The notes: generated from the sequence alone by a model not told the origin. A stretch of 64,000 nucleotides of DNA from Burkholderia sp. Ax-1724 (GCF_011752995.1 NZ_VWWL01000010.1:62001-126000); one strand, 5' to 3'; counted from the first letter of the stretch, positions 29,909 through 41,000 are shown. Numbers and translations are program-made.

Positions 29909-30748
29909 ATGGCGAAGCAACCCGAACTCGACGATTTCCGCGTGCCGTGTTTCGACGACGGCAAAAAGAAAAACCGCTTCTCGCTGGGAGATTTCGATCC
30001 GGCGGCAAAGCCGTTTTCGAGCGGCTCGAAAGACGCGGATCGCGCGCGGCTCTCCGAGATCGGCGTGCTGCTCGACAATCTGCAGGAGCGCCTGCATGCG
30101 CAGAGGAAACGCCGCGTGCTGCTCGTGCTGCAAGGCATGGACACGAGCGGCAAGGACGGCACGATTCGCGCGGTGTTCCACGAAGTCGATCCGCTCGGCT
30201 TGCGCGTCGTGCCGTTCAAGGCACCGACGCCCGTCGAACTGGCGCACGATTTTCTGTGGCGCGTGCATGCGCAGGTGCCCGCGGCCGGCGAGCTGACCAT
30301 CTTCAACCGCAGCCACTACGAAGACCTGCTCGTGCCGACCGTGCTCGGCGAACTCGATGCCGAGGCGTTCGAGCGGCGCTGCGCTCATATCCGCCAGTTC
30401 GAGGAGATGCTGAGCTGCAGCGGCACGACCCTTCTCAAGTGCATGCTGCACATTTCGAAAGACGAGCAGCGCGCGCGTCTGCAGGCGCGTATCGACGATC
30501 CGAACAAGCACTGGAAATTCGACGTGTCGGACCTCGAAGCGCGCAAGCAGTGGGACGCGTATCAGTCGGCGTATGACAACGCGCTTGCCGCGACGTCGAC
30601 GGAATACGCGCCGTGGTACGTGATTCCCGCCGACTCGAAGACACATCGCAACGTGATGGTGGCCGAACTGCTGCTGCGCACGCTCGACGCGCTGAAGCTC
30701 GAATATCCGCCTGCGAAAGAATCGCTGAAGGGCGTCAAGGTCGAATGA
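29909..30748 (+). CDS. ppk2: Polyphosphate kinase 2 family protein
   Basis: PPK2 enzymes transfer phosphate between polyphosphate and nucleotides. The protein has 279 residues. The Walker A motif GMDTSGKDG is at 76-84, the lid region has the VVPFKAPTPVELAHDFLWR pattern, and the Walker B-like segment is FNRSHYEDLL. Whether it acts on mono- or diphosphates cannot be told from motifs alone. The ATG at 29909 removes 13 codons of an open lead. It lies between gatB and xth. Confidence 0.92.
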   Translation: MAKQPELDDFRVPCFDDGKKKNRFSLGDFDPAAKPFSSGSKDADRARLSEIGVLLDNLQERLHAQRKRRVLLVLQGMDTSGKDGTIRAVFHEVDPLGLRVVPFKAPTPVELAHDFLWRVHAQVPAAGELTIFNRSHYEDLLVPTVLGELDAEAFERRCAHIRQFEEMLSCSGTTLLKCMLHISKDEQRARLQARIDDPNKHWKFDVSDLEARKQWDAYQSAYDNALAATSTEYAPWYVIPADSKTHRNVMVAELLLRTLDALKLEYPPAKESLKGVKVE

Positions 30749-30800
30749 AAACGGCTCGACGCCCCGGCTTTGGAAACGAATCGAACCTAAGAGGAACACC

Positions 30801-31580
30801 ATGTTGCGTGTGATTACCGCGAACCTGAACGGCATCCGCTCGGCGGCGAAGAAGGGCTTTTTCGACTGGTTCGGCGAGCAGAAAGCCGACGTGCTGTGCG
30901 TGCAGGAAATCAAATGCTCGCAGGACGACATGACACCGGAATTCATGGCGCCGCACGATTTCACCGGCTATTTCCAGCATGCGGTGAAGAAGGGCTATAG
31001 CGGCGCGGGCGTCTATACGCGTCACGAACCGGACGAGGTGGTGATCGGCTTCGGCAGCGAGGAGTTCGATTCCGAAGGGCGCTATGTCGAACTGCGCTTC
31101 GGCAAGCTGTCGGTGATTTCGGTGTACGTGCCGTCCGGTTCGAGCGGCGAGGAGCGCCAGCAGGCCAAGTTCCGCTTCATGGACGAGTTCATGCCGCATC
31201 TGGCCGAGCTTTCGCGCGAGCGCGAGGTGATCGTGTGCGGCGACGTGAATATCGTCCACAAGGAAATCGACATCAAGAACTGGAAGAGCAACCAGAAGAA
31301 CTCGGGCTGCCTGCCGGAAGAGCGCGCGTGGCTCGACAAGCTGTTCGACGAGGTCGGCTATGTCGACGTGTTCCGCACGCTCGACCAGCGCCCGGAACAG
31401 TACACGTGGTGGAGCAATCGCGGCCAGGCGTATGCGAAGAACGTCGGGTGGCGGATCGACTACCAGATCGCGACGCCGGGCATCGCGGGCAAGGCGAAGC
31501 GTACCGACGTGTTCCGCGACATCAAGTTCAGCGACCATGCGCCGCTGACCGTCGATTACGACCACAAGGTCAAGAAGTAA
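30801..31580 (+). CDS. xth: Exodeoxyribonuclease III
   Basis: This enzyme cuts DNA at abasic sites and degrades 3' ends during base-excision repair. The protein has 259 residues of the EEP fold. Motifs are ITANLNGIRSA, VLCVQEIKC (metal-binding Glu), GDVNIVHKEID (Asp and Asn), WRIDYQIATPG and the terminal FSDHAPLTVDY with catalytic Asp-His. An AAGAGGAAC ribosome site precedes the ATG. It is convergent to the M48 protease gene. Confidence 0.95.
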   Translation: MLRVITANLNGIRSAAKKGFFDWFGEQKADVLCVQEIKCSQDDMTPEFMAPHDFTGYFQHAVKKGYSGAGVYTRHEPDEVVIGFGSEEFDSEGRYVELRFGKLSVISVYVPSGSSGEERQQAKFRFMDEFMPHLAELSREREVIVCGDVNIVHKEIDIKNWKSNQKNSGCLPEERAWLDKLFDEVGYVDVFRTLDQRPEQYTWWSNRGQAYAKNVGWRIDYQIATPGIAGKAKRTDVFRDIKFSDHAPLTVDYDHKVKK

Positions 31581-31679
31581 GGCGCGCGCCTCGGTGCCGG
31601 CCCATGGGCGCCGGCTAAACCGGGGCGTAAGCCGCAGCGCGCCCGGGTGGCCCGCGTCTTCGGGCCGGACAGGGAGCGG

Positions 31680-32990
31680 TCAGTTGCGCGCCTGCTTGCG
31701 GACCGGCCGGCCGAGGCCCGCGTAATCGGGCAAGGCGTCGACGCTCTTGCCGATTGCCTTCGCGTAGAGCGGCAGCATGTCCGGCAGCCGCTTGATGATG
31801 TCCTCGCGGCGCGCCGGCGTGTACGGATGCACGTAGATGAAGCCGTGCTCGCGGCTGCTGCCCGTGGCCAGCGCGAGCTTGTCCCAGAGCGTGACCGCCG
31901 CGCGCGGATCGAAGCCCGCGCGCGACGCGATTTCGCTGCCGATCACGTCGGCTTCGGTTTCGTCGGTGCTTTCGTACTTCATTTCCAGCAGACGCGAACC
32001 GATGCCGAGCGGCGCCATGCCGAGATCGGCGAGTCCGAACAGTTGCGGGATCGTGCCCGACGAATCGAGCTGTCTCTCCTGAAGCTGACCGAGCCGCATG
32101 CGCGCATGCTCGCGCAAGGCGTGGGCGATCTCGTGGCCGATCAGCATGCCGAGTTCGTTGTCGTTCAGGCGCACCCGGTCGAGCAGTCCGCCATAAATGA
32201 CGATCTTGCCACCCGGCAGGCAGTACATGCGGATGTCGTTCGAGCGGATGACGGCCAGGTCCCACTTCCAGCCCTTCGCGCGCTCGTTCCATTTCAGCGA
32301 GTACGGAATCATCCGGTCGACGATCGAGCGCACGCGGGTGACGTGCGGGTCGGTGTCGCTATAGAGACGGTTCGCGTGCTCGGCGCCGTAGACGATCTGG
32401 CCGAATTCCTCGGCGGCTTGCGCCTCGAGTATCGGCGACGGAATCAGGTTGCGGAACACCATGTAGCCGCCATAACGCAACTGCGGGCTGACGTAGTAGG
32501 GCGGCGGAACGGCGGCGGCCTGCGCGGAAGCGCCGGCGGGTGCCTGGGTGGGTGCTTGGGTAGGTGCTTTCGCGGCGGCGGACGGTTGTGACGGCTGCTG
32601 AGCCTGGGCGGCTTGAGGCGCGGACCCGGGCGCGGCACTCCCGCTGGTGCTGGGCGCGCTTGTGTTCGTGCCACTGCTGGCGGCGTTGCTGGTCCCGCTG
32701 CTCGCGCTGTTGCCTGCGCCGCCGCTCGCGCCGGGTGTCGCCGCGGGCGCGCGTTCTTCGCTCGCCGCGGATTTGGCGGCCGGTGCCGCTGCGGGCGCTT
32801 CGGTATTCGTCGCGCCTGCGTTGCTACCGGGCGCGGCAGCCGCCGCGGCGCATGCGCCCGACGGCAGTGCCAGCGTCATGCCCGCGCAGCCGAGCAGCCA
32901 TACCGCGCATCGCGCCGCGCGGCCTGCCTCGACCGGGAAAGCGCGCGCCGCCGCGAAGCGCCGCATGCGTGTGATAAGCGTGACTGTCAC
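31680..32990 (-). CDS. Secreted M48-family metalloprotease with low-complexity linker
   Basis: This protein of about 436 residues starts at a GTG that overlaps the stop of the AmpG-like gene by 4 bp (ATG at 32966 is an alternative). A signal-like hydrophobic segment lies at about 28-50. Residues about 50-160 are Ala/Ser/Pro/Thr/Gln-rich linker. The peptidase domain has the zinc motif HEIAH at 286-290 and the downstream ESTDETEADVIG with the third ligand. It resembles periplasmic Oma1/BepA-like peptidases that act on outer-membrane proteins. The linker is longer than usual in such proteins. Confidence 0.88.
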   Translation of the reverse strand: MTVTLITRMRRFAAARAFPVEAGRAARCAVWLLGCAGMTLALPSGACAAAAAAPGSNAGATNTEAPAAAPAAKSAASEERAPAATPGASGGAGNSASSGTSNAASSGTNTSAPSTSGSAAPGSAPQAAQAQQPSQPSAAAKAPTQAPTQAPAGASAQAAAVPPPYYVSPQLRYGGYMVFRNLIPSPILEAQAAEEFGQIVYGAEHANRLYSDTDPHVTRVRSIVDRMIPYSLKWNERAKGWKWDLAVIRSNDIRMYCLPGGKIVIYGGLLDRVRLNDNELGMLIGHEIAHALREHARMRLGQLQERQLDSSGTIPQLFGLADLGMAPLGIGSRLLEMKYESTDETEADVIGSEIASRAGFDPRAAVTLWDKLALATGSSREHGFIYVHPYTPARREDIIKRLPDMLPLYAKAIGKSVDALPDYAGLGRPVRKQARN

Positions 32991-34381
32991 GGCCGGGTTC
33001 TCCACGGCGCGATGCGCAGCAACAGCAGCATGCCGGGCACGGCCAGCGCGGTGCACACGAGGAAGTAGTCGAACCAGCCGATCTTCGCGACGACGTAGCC
33101 GCTCGCCGCCGACGCCAGCGTGCGCGGCACCGAGGCGAGGCTCGTGAACAGCGCGAACTGCGTCGCCGTGTAGCGCGGATCGGTGGTGCTCGCGATGTAG
33201 GCAGTGAACGCGGCCATCGTCAGGCCGGTCGCGAAGGTCTCGAAGCCGTAGACGAGCGCGAGCGCGACCGAGCGCGGATCGAGCTGCACCGACCAGTCGA
33301 TGCCGACGAACGCGAGCAACTTCGTCGTGCCCTGGCTGATTGCGACCGCAATGTCGTAAATCGCGGCGAGACCGGGCGAAGCCGGGCCGAGATGCGCGAG
33401 CCATGCGAAGCCGAGCGTCGATACGATCTGCAGCAAACCGAAAATCCACAAGCCGCGGCCAATGCCGATTTTCATCAGCCAGATGCCGCCGACGATACCG
33501 CCCGCGAGACTCGCGCCGAATGCCGTGGTCTTCGCGATCACGCCGATCTGCGTGCGCGAAAAACCGATGTCGAGGAAAAACGACGTGGACAGCGTGGTCG
33601 CCATCGTATCGCCGAGCTTGTACAGAAAGATGAAACCGAGCACGAAGAGCGCGCCGCGCCAGCCGTCGCGCTGAATGAATTCCCTGAACGGCTCGACGAT
33701 CGCCTCGCGCAGATTCTTCGGCGGCTTGCCGTGCACCTCGGGCTCGCGCACCAGCAGCGTCATCAGAACGCCCGGCAGCATGAACGCGGCCGTCACGATG
33801 AACACGGTGCTCCACGGCAAATGGTCGGACAGAATCAGCGCGAGCGAGCCGGGCACGAGCGCCGCGATCTTGTACGCGTTCACGTGCACCGCATTGCCGA
33901 GGCCCTGCTGCGTGTCGCTGAGCAATTCACGCCGGTACGCGTCGATCACGATGTCGGAACTCGCGCCGAAGAACGCGACCAGCGCGGTCAGCGCCGCGAC
34001 GGTCCAGATCGATTCGCGCGGCGACACGAAGCCGAGCGTTGCCATGGCGCCCGCCACGAGAAACTGCGCGACGAGCATCCAGCCGCGCCGCCTGCCCGGA
34101 CGCCAGCCCGGCAGACGCGGCACGTAGCGGTCCATCAGCGGCGCCCAGACGAACTTCCATGTGTAGGGAAACTGGATCAGCGCAAAGAGGCCGATTTCCT
34201 TCAGATTGACGCCTTCGGAGCGCAGCCACGCCTGCACGAGATAGACGAGCGTAAACAGCGGCAGTCCCGACGTGAAGCCGAGAAAGACGCAGATCAGCAT
34301 GCGCGTATTCAAAAACGCGCGCCAGCCGGGATGTTCTTCGTGAGCGGTAAGTGCGGGCGCCTCGTGCGGCGGGTTCGACAT
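32987..34381 (-). CDS. ampG: AmpG-like muropeptide permease (MFS)
   Basis: This inner-membrane transporter has 464 residues and about 12-14 helices. It resembles AmpG, which imports GlcNAc-anhydroMurNAc peptides for peptidoglycan recycling. Indicative segments are FTSGLPLFTLVYLVQAWLRSEG in the first helix region (shown in part), WAPLMDRYVPR after helix 2, and SSDIVIDAYRREL, all close to AmpG. It follows metW by 14 bp and overlaps the protease gene, so metX-metW-ampG-protease may be one transcript. Confidence 0.87.
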   Translation of the reverse strand: MSNPPHEAPALTAHEEHPGWRAFLNTRMLICVFLGFTSGLPLFTLVYLVQAWLRSEGVNLKEIGLFALIQFPYTWKFVWAPLMDRYVPRLPGWRPGRRRGWMLVAQFLVAGAMATLGFVSPRESIWTVAALTALVAFFGASSDIVIDAYRRELLSDTQQGLGNAVHVNAYKIAALVPGSLALILSDHLPWSTVFIVTAAFMLPGVLMTLLVREPEVHGKPPKNLREAIVEPFREFIQRDGWRGALFVLGFIFLYKLGDTMATTLSTSFFLDIGFSRTQIGVIAKTTAFGASLAGGIVGGIWLMKIGIGRGLWIFGLLQIVSTLGFAWLAHLGPASPGLAAIYDIAVAISQGTTKLLAFVGIDWSVQLDPRSVALALVYGFETFATGLTMAAFTAYIASTTDPRYTATQFALFTSLASVPRTLASAASGYVVAKIGWFDYFLVCTALAVPGMLLLLRIAPWRTRP

Positions 34382-34395
34382 GTGGATAACTAAGC

Positions 34396-35004
34396 TTAGC
34401 TTTTCGTGACGCGATAGACCGCAAGACTACCACGCCAGTTCACGCCCCAACGTACCACCTGCCCGTCGTGCAGCACGACGCGATCGAGAATTTCGATGCC
34501 GACCTCGGGCGCGAGCGCTTCGAAGTCCTTGATGGTCAGCACGCGCACGTTCGGCGTGTTGTGCCATTGATAAGGCAGCGACTTCGACACCGGCATGCGC
34601 CCGTTCAGCACCGACAGCCGATGCGCCCAGTAGCCGAAATTCGGAAACGAGACGATGCATTCCTTGCCGACGCGCACGGTCTCGCGCAGGATCGCGGCGG
34701 TCTGATGAATCGTTTGCAGCGTCTGCGACAGGATCGCGAAATCGAAGCTGCCGTCTTCGAAGAGGCGCAGGCCGTCTTCGAGATTCTGCTGGATCACGTT
34801 GATGCCGTTCTGCGTCGCCGCGAGCACGCCCGCGTCGTTGATCTCGATGCCGTAGCCCTGCACGTCGAGTTCCTCGTTCAGCAGCGACAGCAGCGAGCCG
34901 TCGCCGCAGCCGAGGTCGAGCACGCTCGCGCGCGGCTCGACCCAGCGGGCGATCGCGCGGAAGTCCGGGCGCGACGCCAGGTAATCAAGGGCTCGCTGGT
35001 TCAT
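34396..35004 (-). CDS. metW: Methionine biosynthesis protein MetW
   Basis: MetW is a SAM-binding methyltransferase-fold protein required with MetX for homoserine acylation in many proteobacteria. The protein has 202 residues. The SAM motif [12 protein letters not shown] is near residue 33, followed by [11 protein letters not shown] and [12 protein letters not shown]. The start overlaps the metX stop by 4 bp (ATGA), so the two are coupled. The upstream open frame is only the shadow of metX. Confidence 0.95.
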   Translation of the reverse strand: MNQRALDYLASRPDFRAIARWVEPRASVLDLGCGDGSLLSLLNEELDVQGYGIEINDAGVLAATQNGINVIQQNLEDGLRLFEDGSFDFAILSQTLQTIHQTAAILRETVRVGKECIVSFPNFGYWAHRLSVLNGRMPVSKSLPYQWHNTPNVRVLTIKDFEALAPEVGIEILDRVVLHDGQVVRWGVNWRGSLAVYRVTKS

Positions 35005-36146
35005 GCGTTCACCTCGTTGGCAATGCGTTCGTAATAGGCGCGCAGCAGGTTGTGATAGCGCGCGTCGTCGAGCAGGAAGGCGTCGTGACCGTGCGGCGCG
35101 TCGATCTCCGCGTAGGTGACCGTGCGCTTGTGGTCGAGCAGCGCCTTCACGAGTTCGCGCGAGCGCGCCGGCGCGAAACGCCAGTCGGTCGAGAAGCTCG
35201 CGATCAGATACTTGGCCGTGGTGTGCGCGAGCGCGGCGGTCAGGTCGCCGGCGAAGGCCTTGGCCGGATCGAAGTAGTCGAGCGCGCGCGTGATCAGCAG
35301 GTAGGTGTTCGCGTCGAAGTAGTCGGCGAACTTGTCGCCCTGGTAGCGCAGATACGACTCCACTTCGAATTCGACGTCGAAGTTGAAGTTGTAGTCGTCG
35401 AGCGCGCCTTCCGCGCGGCGCAGCGAGCGGCCGAATTTCTCGGCCATGTCGTCGTCCGAGAGATACGTGATGTGGCCGATCATGCGCGCGACGCGTAAGC
35501 CCCGCTTCGGCTTCACGCCGTGCGCGTAGTAGTCGCCGCCGTGGAAGTCGGGGTCCGACAGGATCGCCGAGCGCGCGACCTCGTTGAACGCGATGTTCTG
35601 CGCGGAGAGCTTCGGCGTCGACGCGACCACGATGCAATGCGCGACGCGCTCCGGATACATCATGCTCCACGCGAGCGCCTGCATGCCGCCGAGGCTGCCG
35701 CCCATCACGGCGGCAAAGCGCGTGATGCCGAACGTGTCGGCGACGCGCGCCTGGGCGTTGACCCAGTCTTCCACCGTGACGACCGGAAACGTCGCGCCAT
35801 ACGGCTTGCCGGTGGCGGGGTCGAGGCTCATCGGCCCGGTCGAACCGAAGCACGAGCCGAGGTTGTTCACGCCGATCACGAAGAATTTGTCGGTATCGAG
35901 CGGCTTGCCGGGGCCGACCATGTTGTCCCACCAGCCGACGTCTTTCGGATTGTCGGCGTAGACGCCCGCCACGTGATGCGATGCGTTGAGCGCATGGCAC
36001 ACGAGCACCGCATTGCTGCGCGCGGCATTGAGCGTGCCGTAGGTCTCGACCATCAGGTCGTAGCCGGCGAGCGAGCTACCGTTGCGCAATGGCAGCGGCT
36101 CGGTGAAATGCATTTTTTGGGGAGCGACGATGCCGATGGATTCCAT
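35001..36146 (-). CDS. metX: Homoserine O-acyltransferase MetX
   Basis: MetX acylates homoserine at the start of methionine synthesis. The protein has 381 residues with an alpha/beta-hydrolase fold. The nucleophile is Ser151 in MGGSLGGMQ, the acid is in the C-terminal half, and the His is in [10 protein letters not shown]. Homologs in beta-proteobacteria that occur with MetW are often succinyl- rather than acetyl-transferases; the sequence seen here does not settle the acyl donor for me. It is first in metX-metW. Confidence 0.95.
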   Translation of the reverse strand: MESIGIVAPQKMHFTEPLPLRNGSSLAGYDLMVETYGTLNAARSNAVLVCHALNASHHVAGVYADNPKDVGWWDNMVGPGKPLDTDKFFVIGVNNLGSCFGSTGPMSLDPATGKPYGATFPVVTVEDWVNAQARVADTFGITRFAAVMGGSLGGMQALAWSMMYPERVAHCIVVASTPKLSAQNIAFNEVARSAILSDPDFHGGDYYAHGVKPKRGLRVARMIGHITYLSDDDMAEKFGRSLRRAEGALDDYNFNFDVEFEVESYLRYQGDKFADYFDANTYLLITRALDYFDPAKAFAGDLTAALAHTTAKYLIASFSTDWRFAPARSRELVKALLDHKRTVTYAEIDAPHGHDAFLLDDARYHNLLRAYYERIANEVNA

Positions 36147-36458
36147 TCATTCCGCCATTGGGTCAACAGGGCGGCTAAACGGCGTCGGCGATGCACGGAG
36201 GAGAAGGCTGTGTGCGCAGCTGACGACCTCTTTAGCCGCATTTATAGTGAACCGCGGGCCGTTGGCCAGTGGTTCGCGCGCCCGCAATCGAGTCAGCAAA
36301 TCGGCGCGTGGAAAGGTGTGAAGCCGGGTGCAGCGTGTTCGGGATGCCTTGGCGCGGTCCGTTGTGCATCGACGGGCCGCGGCGGCATCAGGCGCAAAGT
36401 ATAGCGGAAAATTCCGCACGGCAGCGGCGCGGGCAGACCGCGCGGACGACTGAAAGAA
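36147..36458 (-). other. Intergenic region upstream of metX
   Basis: No gene seen. Read on the minus strand it holds two -10-like boxes, TATAAA (36246-36241) and TATACT (36403-36398). Next to the second is a small dyad GCGGAA-AA-TTCCGC (36404-36417). I do not recognise a SAM-type riboswitch. Confidence 0.45.
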
Positions 36459-37178
36459 CTACTGAAGAATCAGCAACAGTTGTGCCTCTGCGTGTTCGGC
36501 GGGCGGGCGCGCGAAACCGCTGCGCACATAGCGGTGCCAGCGGCCGATCACGTAGCTCAGGAGCAGGCTCGCGCGGATCGTGGGATCGTAGCCGGCGGGC
36601 AGCGTGGCGTGTGTCGTGGCGTCCGGCTCGGCGGGTTGATCCGCGTGAGCGTGCGCACCGGCGAGCGCTTCCGTTTGCGCGAGCCGCAGGCACTGCTTCA
36701 GCGACGCCTCGACGCGTTCGAGCATCTGGTTCACGCGCTCGGTCAGCCGCTCGTGTTCGCCGACCAGCGCCTCGCAGGTCAGCACGCGCGTCATGCCGGG
36801 ATTCTTCGCGGGGAAATTGAGCAGCATCAGCGCGATCGAACGCGCTTGCAGCACGCCGTTGCTTTCGTGGCTGGTGATCTGATTGATGAGCCCGAAGAGC
36901 GTCTGCTCGATGAACTCGATCAGTCCTTCGAACATTTGCGCCTTGCTCGCGAAGTGCCGGTACAGCGCCGCTTCCGACACGCCGATCCGGGCGGCGAGCG
37001 CCGCCGTGGTGATCTTCTCGCCCTTCGGCGCTTCGAGCATGCCCGCGAGCGTTTGCAGGATATGCACGCGGCGCTCGCCCGGTTTCGGGCGTGGTGCGCG
37101 TGTGGCGGTGGGCGCGGCCGCGGGCGCCGCGGGGGAGCGTTCGGCTAAGGCTTCGTGAGGCTTGTCGATCGGCTGCAT
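36459..37178 (-). CDS. slmA: Nucleoid occlusion factor SlmA (TetR family)
   Basis: SlmA binds specific chromosomal sites and blocks FtsZ assembly over the nucleoid. The protein has 239 residues. The TetR helix-turn-helix shows ITTAALAARIGVSEAALYRHFASKAQMF and LIEFIEQTLFGLIN, matching the E. coli SlmA pattern (its SEAALYRHFPSK and LIEFIEDSL). An Ala/Pro-rich lead of about 35 residues and an insert near 175-200 make it longer than the 198-residue E. coli protein. It is last in argB-nucleotidase-slmA. Confidence 0.9.
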   Translation of the reverse strand: MQPIDKPHEALAERSPAAPAAAPTATRAPRPKPGERRVHILQTLAGMLEAPKGEKITTAALAARIGVSEAALYRHFASKAQMFEGLIEFIEQTLFGLINQITSHESNGVLQARSIALMLLNFPAKNPGMTRVLTCEALVGEHERLTERVNQMLERVEASLKQCLRLAQTEALAGAHAHADQPAEPDATTHATLPAGYDPTIRASLLLSYVIGRWHRYVRSGFARPPAEHAEAQLLLILQ

Positions 37179-37214
37179 GGCTGTCCCCCGGCTGCTGTGG
37201 TGGCGGCTTCGTGG

Positions 37215-37982
37215 CTACTGTCCCGGCTTGCGTCCCTTCCATCGAACCGAGCGGGTGCCCAGTCGTAGCGATTTTAACGAACGAATGCTGCGGTCGACAT
37301 AATGCGGCCGGCCGGTGCCCGGCAGGCGCGTCGGCACGCCGTCCGCGTGCGGGCGGCGCGGCAGGTGGCCGGTGATCCACACCGTGCGGATGCCGAGCCG
37401 CCGGTAGTTCTTCAGGTGCGAGCGCGTGTCTTCGACGAGGATCGCGTCTTTCAGCGACACGTGCGCGTCGCGCATTGCACGGCGCAGCATCGCGTGATCG
37501 GGCTTCGCGCGCCACTGGCGGCGGTCGCGCATGTGTTCGATCGCGATCACGCGTTCGAACAGCCGTTCGATGCGCAGTTCGGCCAGCACCGCGCGCGCGT
37601 ATGCTTCGGGCGCGTTGGTCAGCACGATCTTGCGGCCCGGCAGCGCCGCGACGAGGCGCGCGACGCCGCGTTCGTGGCGGATCATCGAGCCGAGATCGGG
37701 GAAAGTGTGCACGACCTTCAGGAAGTCGTGCGCGTCGAGCGGATGGTGGCGCGTGAGGCCGAGCAGCGCGGCGCCGTAGCGCTGCGTGTAGCCGGTGCGC
37801 AGACGGTTCGCCTCGTCGATGTCCACGTGCAGCGCGTCGATGATGTACTGCGTCATCCCGTGATTGATCGCCGGGAAAATGGCGTGCGATGCGCGGTGCA
37901 GCGTGTTGTCGAGGTCGAACAGCCAGACGGGCTTGCCGCCCGCGATGTCAGGACGGCGGCGTCGCGAAGTGGAGGTGCGCAT
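37215..37982 (-). CDS. HAD-family pyrimidine 5'-nucleotidase
   Basis: The protein has 255 residues of the haloacid-dehalogenase fold. Motif I is FDLDNTLHR with Asp23 and Asp25; motif II is VLTNAPEAY; motif III Lys is near AKPDHAMLRRAM; motif IV is ILVEDTRSHLKNYRRLG. The cap pattern matches the SDT1-like pyrimidine nucleotidase group, whose usual substrates are UMP and CMP. The C terminus is strongly basic. It lies 36 bp before slmA. Confidence 0.88.
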   Translation of the reverse strand: MRTSTSRRRRPDIAGGKPVWLFDLDNTLHRASHAIFPAINHGMTQYIIDALHVDIDEANRLRTGYTQRYGAALLGLTRHHPLDAHDFLKVVHTFPDLGSMIRHERGVARLVAALPGRKIVLTNAPEAYARAVLAELRIERLFERVIAIEHMRDRRQWRAKPDHAMLRRAMRDAHVSLKDAILVEDTRSHLKNYRRLGIRTVWITGHLPRRPHADGVPTRLPGTGRPHYVDRSIRSLKSLRLGTRSVRWKGRKPGQ

Positions 37983-38280
37983 GGTGGAGACCTTCAGGCG
38001 CTGACGGGCGCTTCATGCCGCCAAGGCGGCCGGCCGGTTTGCCGCGGGGAAGCTGGGGCGCCCGGATGCAAGCACGGTGGCGGCACGAGGCGGGCGGTGT
38101 TACTCGTGTTGCCGTCCGCCGGTCGTGCCGGCGGGACGAACCGAATGGTTTGCGCGGGCGCCTGTAACGCCGTTGCGGCCACCGCGACCGCTGTTGCGGC
38201 ATGACCGGCGCGATCCACACAACCGGCCAGCCGCGCCGTCCGGCACACGCGCCGCGTGTGGCCGGTGCTCGGCGCCGGAA

Positions 38281-39402
<1,122 letters not shown>

Positions 39403-39459
39403 TCATTTCCCGAGCGATGCCTTTGGGGGCGTCCTTCCGCAATCCTCTTCCGGTCTGCA

Positions 39460-39690
39460 ATGAACGCATCTTCTTCCGTCCTTTCCGGGCACAGCGCGCG
39501 CTGTTCGCGCTGCGGTAGCGCATTCGACTGCGGCATGCATGCGCAGCCGTTCGATTGCTGGTGCCGCGAGTTGCAACCGCTGCCCGCCGAACGGCTCGAT
39601 CCGGCGAGCCGCTGTCTGTGCCCGGAATGTCTGGTCGCGGAGATCGCGCGCGCGAGGCAAGGAGAGTCCGGGACCGAGCAACGCCGATGA
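39460..39690 (+). CDS. Small cysteine-rich CWC-type protein
   Basis: The protein has about 76 residues and seven or more cysteines. They appear as CSRCGSAFDCG, FDCWCREL and CLCPEC, the pattern I know as the cysteine-rich CWC family, probably a zinc-binding module. I chose the ATG at 39460 by length; the open frame starts at 39370. Its stop overlaps the start of regB by 4 bp (ATGA), so it is translationally coupled to a redox two-component system. Function is unknown. Confidence 0.82.
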   Translation: MNASSSVLSGHSARCSRCGSAFDCGMHAQPFDCWCRELQPLPAERLDPASRCLCPECLVAEIARARQGESGTEQRR

Positions 39691-41000
39691 TGCACCGAAT
39701 CACCAACACCGGCCGGGTCAATCTCGGTCATCTGTTCTGGCTGCGCAGCCTCGCGATCATCGGTCAGCTGGTGACTATCGCGTTCGTGCAGATCTTCATC
39801 GGCGTGAATCTGCCGTTGCCGGCGATGCTGCTCGTCATCACGCTCGAAGTTCTGTTCAACGCGCTCACGTGGTGGCGCGTTGCGCAGCAGCGGCCCGAGT
39901 CCAACATGGAGCTGTTCGGGCAAATATGGGTCGATCTCGGCGCGCTGTCCGCGCTGCTGTTTCTCTCGGGCGGCACGACTAATCCGTTCGTTTCGCTCTA
40001 TCTCCCTTCGCTCGCGATCGCCGCGGCCGTGCTGCCCTGGCGTCTGATGGCCTGGCTCGCGGCATTCGCGGTCGCCTGCTATGCGGTGCTCGGTTTCGAT
40101 TCCGTGCCGCTCAATCTCGACAATCCCGCGAACCTGTTCGAGTACTACCGCGCCGGCATGTGGGTCAACTTCATGGTGAGCGTCGGGCTGATCGCATGGT
40201 TCGTCGCGCGCATGTCGCGCGCGCTGCGGCTACGTGACGCAGCGCTCGGAGAAGCGCAGCAGCGCTTGCTTCACGACGAACGCGCGGTCGCGCTCGGCGT
40301 GCAGGCGGCTACCGTGGCTCACGAAATCGGCACGCCTCTGTCTACAATCGCCATGTTGTCCGAAGAATTGCGCGACGCGGCGCGCACCGACGCGGGGCTC
40401 GCGCGCTACAGCGCCGATCTCGAACTGCTCGAGCAGCAGATGACGCTCTGCACGTCCGCGCTCGCGCGCCTGCGCAGCCGCGCAACGACCACGACGAACC
40501 GCCAGCCGGTCGGCGAATGGCTCGAATCGTTTGCCGAGCAGTGGCGCCTGCGTCATCCGCACGTGAGGTTCGAGCGGATCGGCGCTCCGCCCGCGGACGC
40601 GAGCATCGACGATACGGTCGCCGTCGGCCAGATCCTGACGATCCTGCTCGATAACGCCGCGCGTGCGAGCCGCGATCACGTCACGCTGTCCTGCGCGCTC
40701 GCGGCGCGCGGCGATCAGATCGAGTTCGACGTGTGCGACGCGGGCCCGGGCATTCCGGCCGCGTTGCGCGGCTCGCTCGGCGCGATGCCGGTGGAGAGCA
40801 CGCAGGGCGGACACGGCGTGGGGCTGTACCTGGCCTTCTCGGCGGCGGCGCGTCTGCGGGGCTCGATCGAGCTGACCGACGTCAAGGCGGCCAAACCGCG
40901 CGGCACGCGCGCGGTGCTACGGCTGCCGCTGGCCGGGCGCAAATTTTCCGGCGCGAGCCCACGAGGCGCCGCGCCATCCAATACGGAGAAACAGGCATGA
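39687..41000 (+). CDS. regB: RegB/PrrB-type redox sensor histidine kinase
   Basis: This kinase has 437 residues. Six hydrophobic helices occupy about 15-175. The quinone-binding motif GGTTNPF is at 95-101 and the H-box VAHEIGTPLSTIAML has His212. A cysteine at 255 in QQMTLCTSALARL lies where RegB has its redox-active cysteine. The ATP domain ends with DAGPGIP and GGHGVGLYLAFS. These features identify the RegB/PrrB/RoxS group, which reports the redox state of the quinone pool. It overlaps the CWC gene and regA by 4 bp each. Confidence 0.94.
   Translation: MMHRITNTGRVNLGHLFWLRSLAIIGQLVTIAFVQIFIGVNLPLPAMLLVITLEVLFNALTWWRVAQQRPESNMELFGQIWVDLGALSALLFLSGGTTNPFVSLYLPSLAIAAAVLPWRLMAWLAAFAVACYAVLGFDSVPLNLDNPANLFEYYRAGMWVNFMVSVGLIAWFVARMSRALRLRDAALGEAQQRLLHDERAVALGVQAATVAHEIGTPLSTIAMLSEELRDAARTDAGLARYSADLELLEQQMTLCTSALARLRSRATTTTNRQPVGEWLESFAEQWRLRHPHVRFERIGAPPADASIDDTVAVGQILTILLDNAARASRDHVTLSCALAARGDQIEFDVCDAGPGIPAALRGSLGAMPVESTQGGHGVGLYLAFSAAARLRGSIELTDVKAAKPRGTRAVLRLPLAGRKFSGASPRGAAPSNTEKQA

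Noticed and set aside
36147..36458. Possible SAM riboswitch before metX
   Set aside because: I could not see the conserved cores of SAM-I, SAM-II or SAH classes in this 312-bp region.
37983..38280. GC-rich short palindromes between argB and the nucleotidase gene
   Set aside because: They are scattered short GC dyads as expected by chance at this base composition; no terminator or repeat family is evident.
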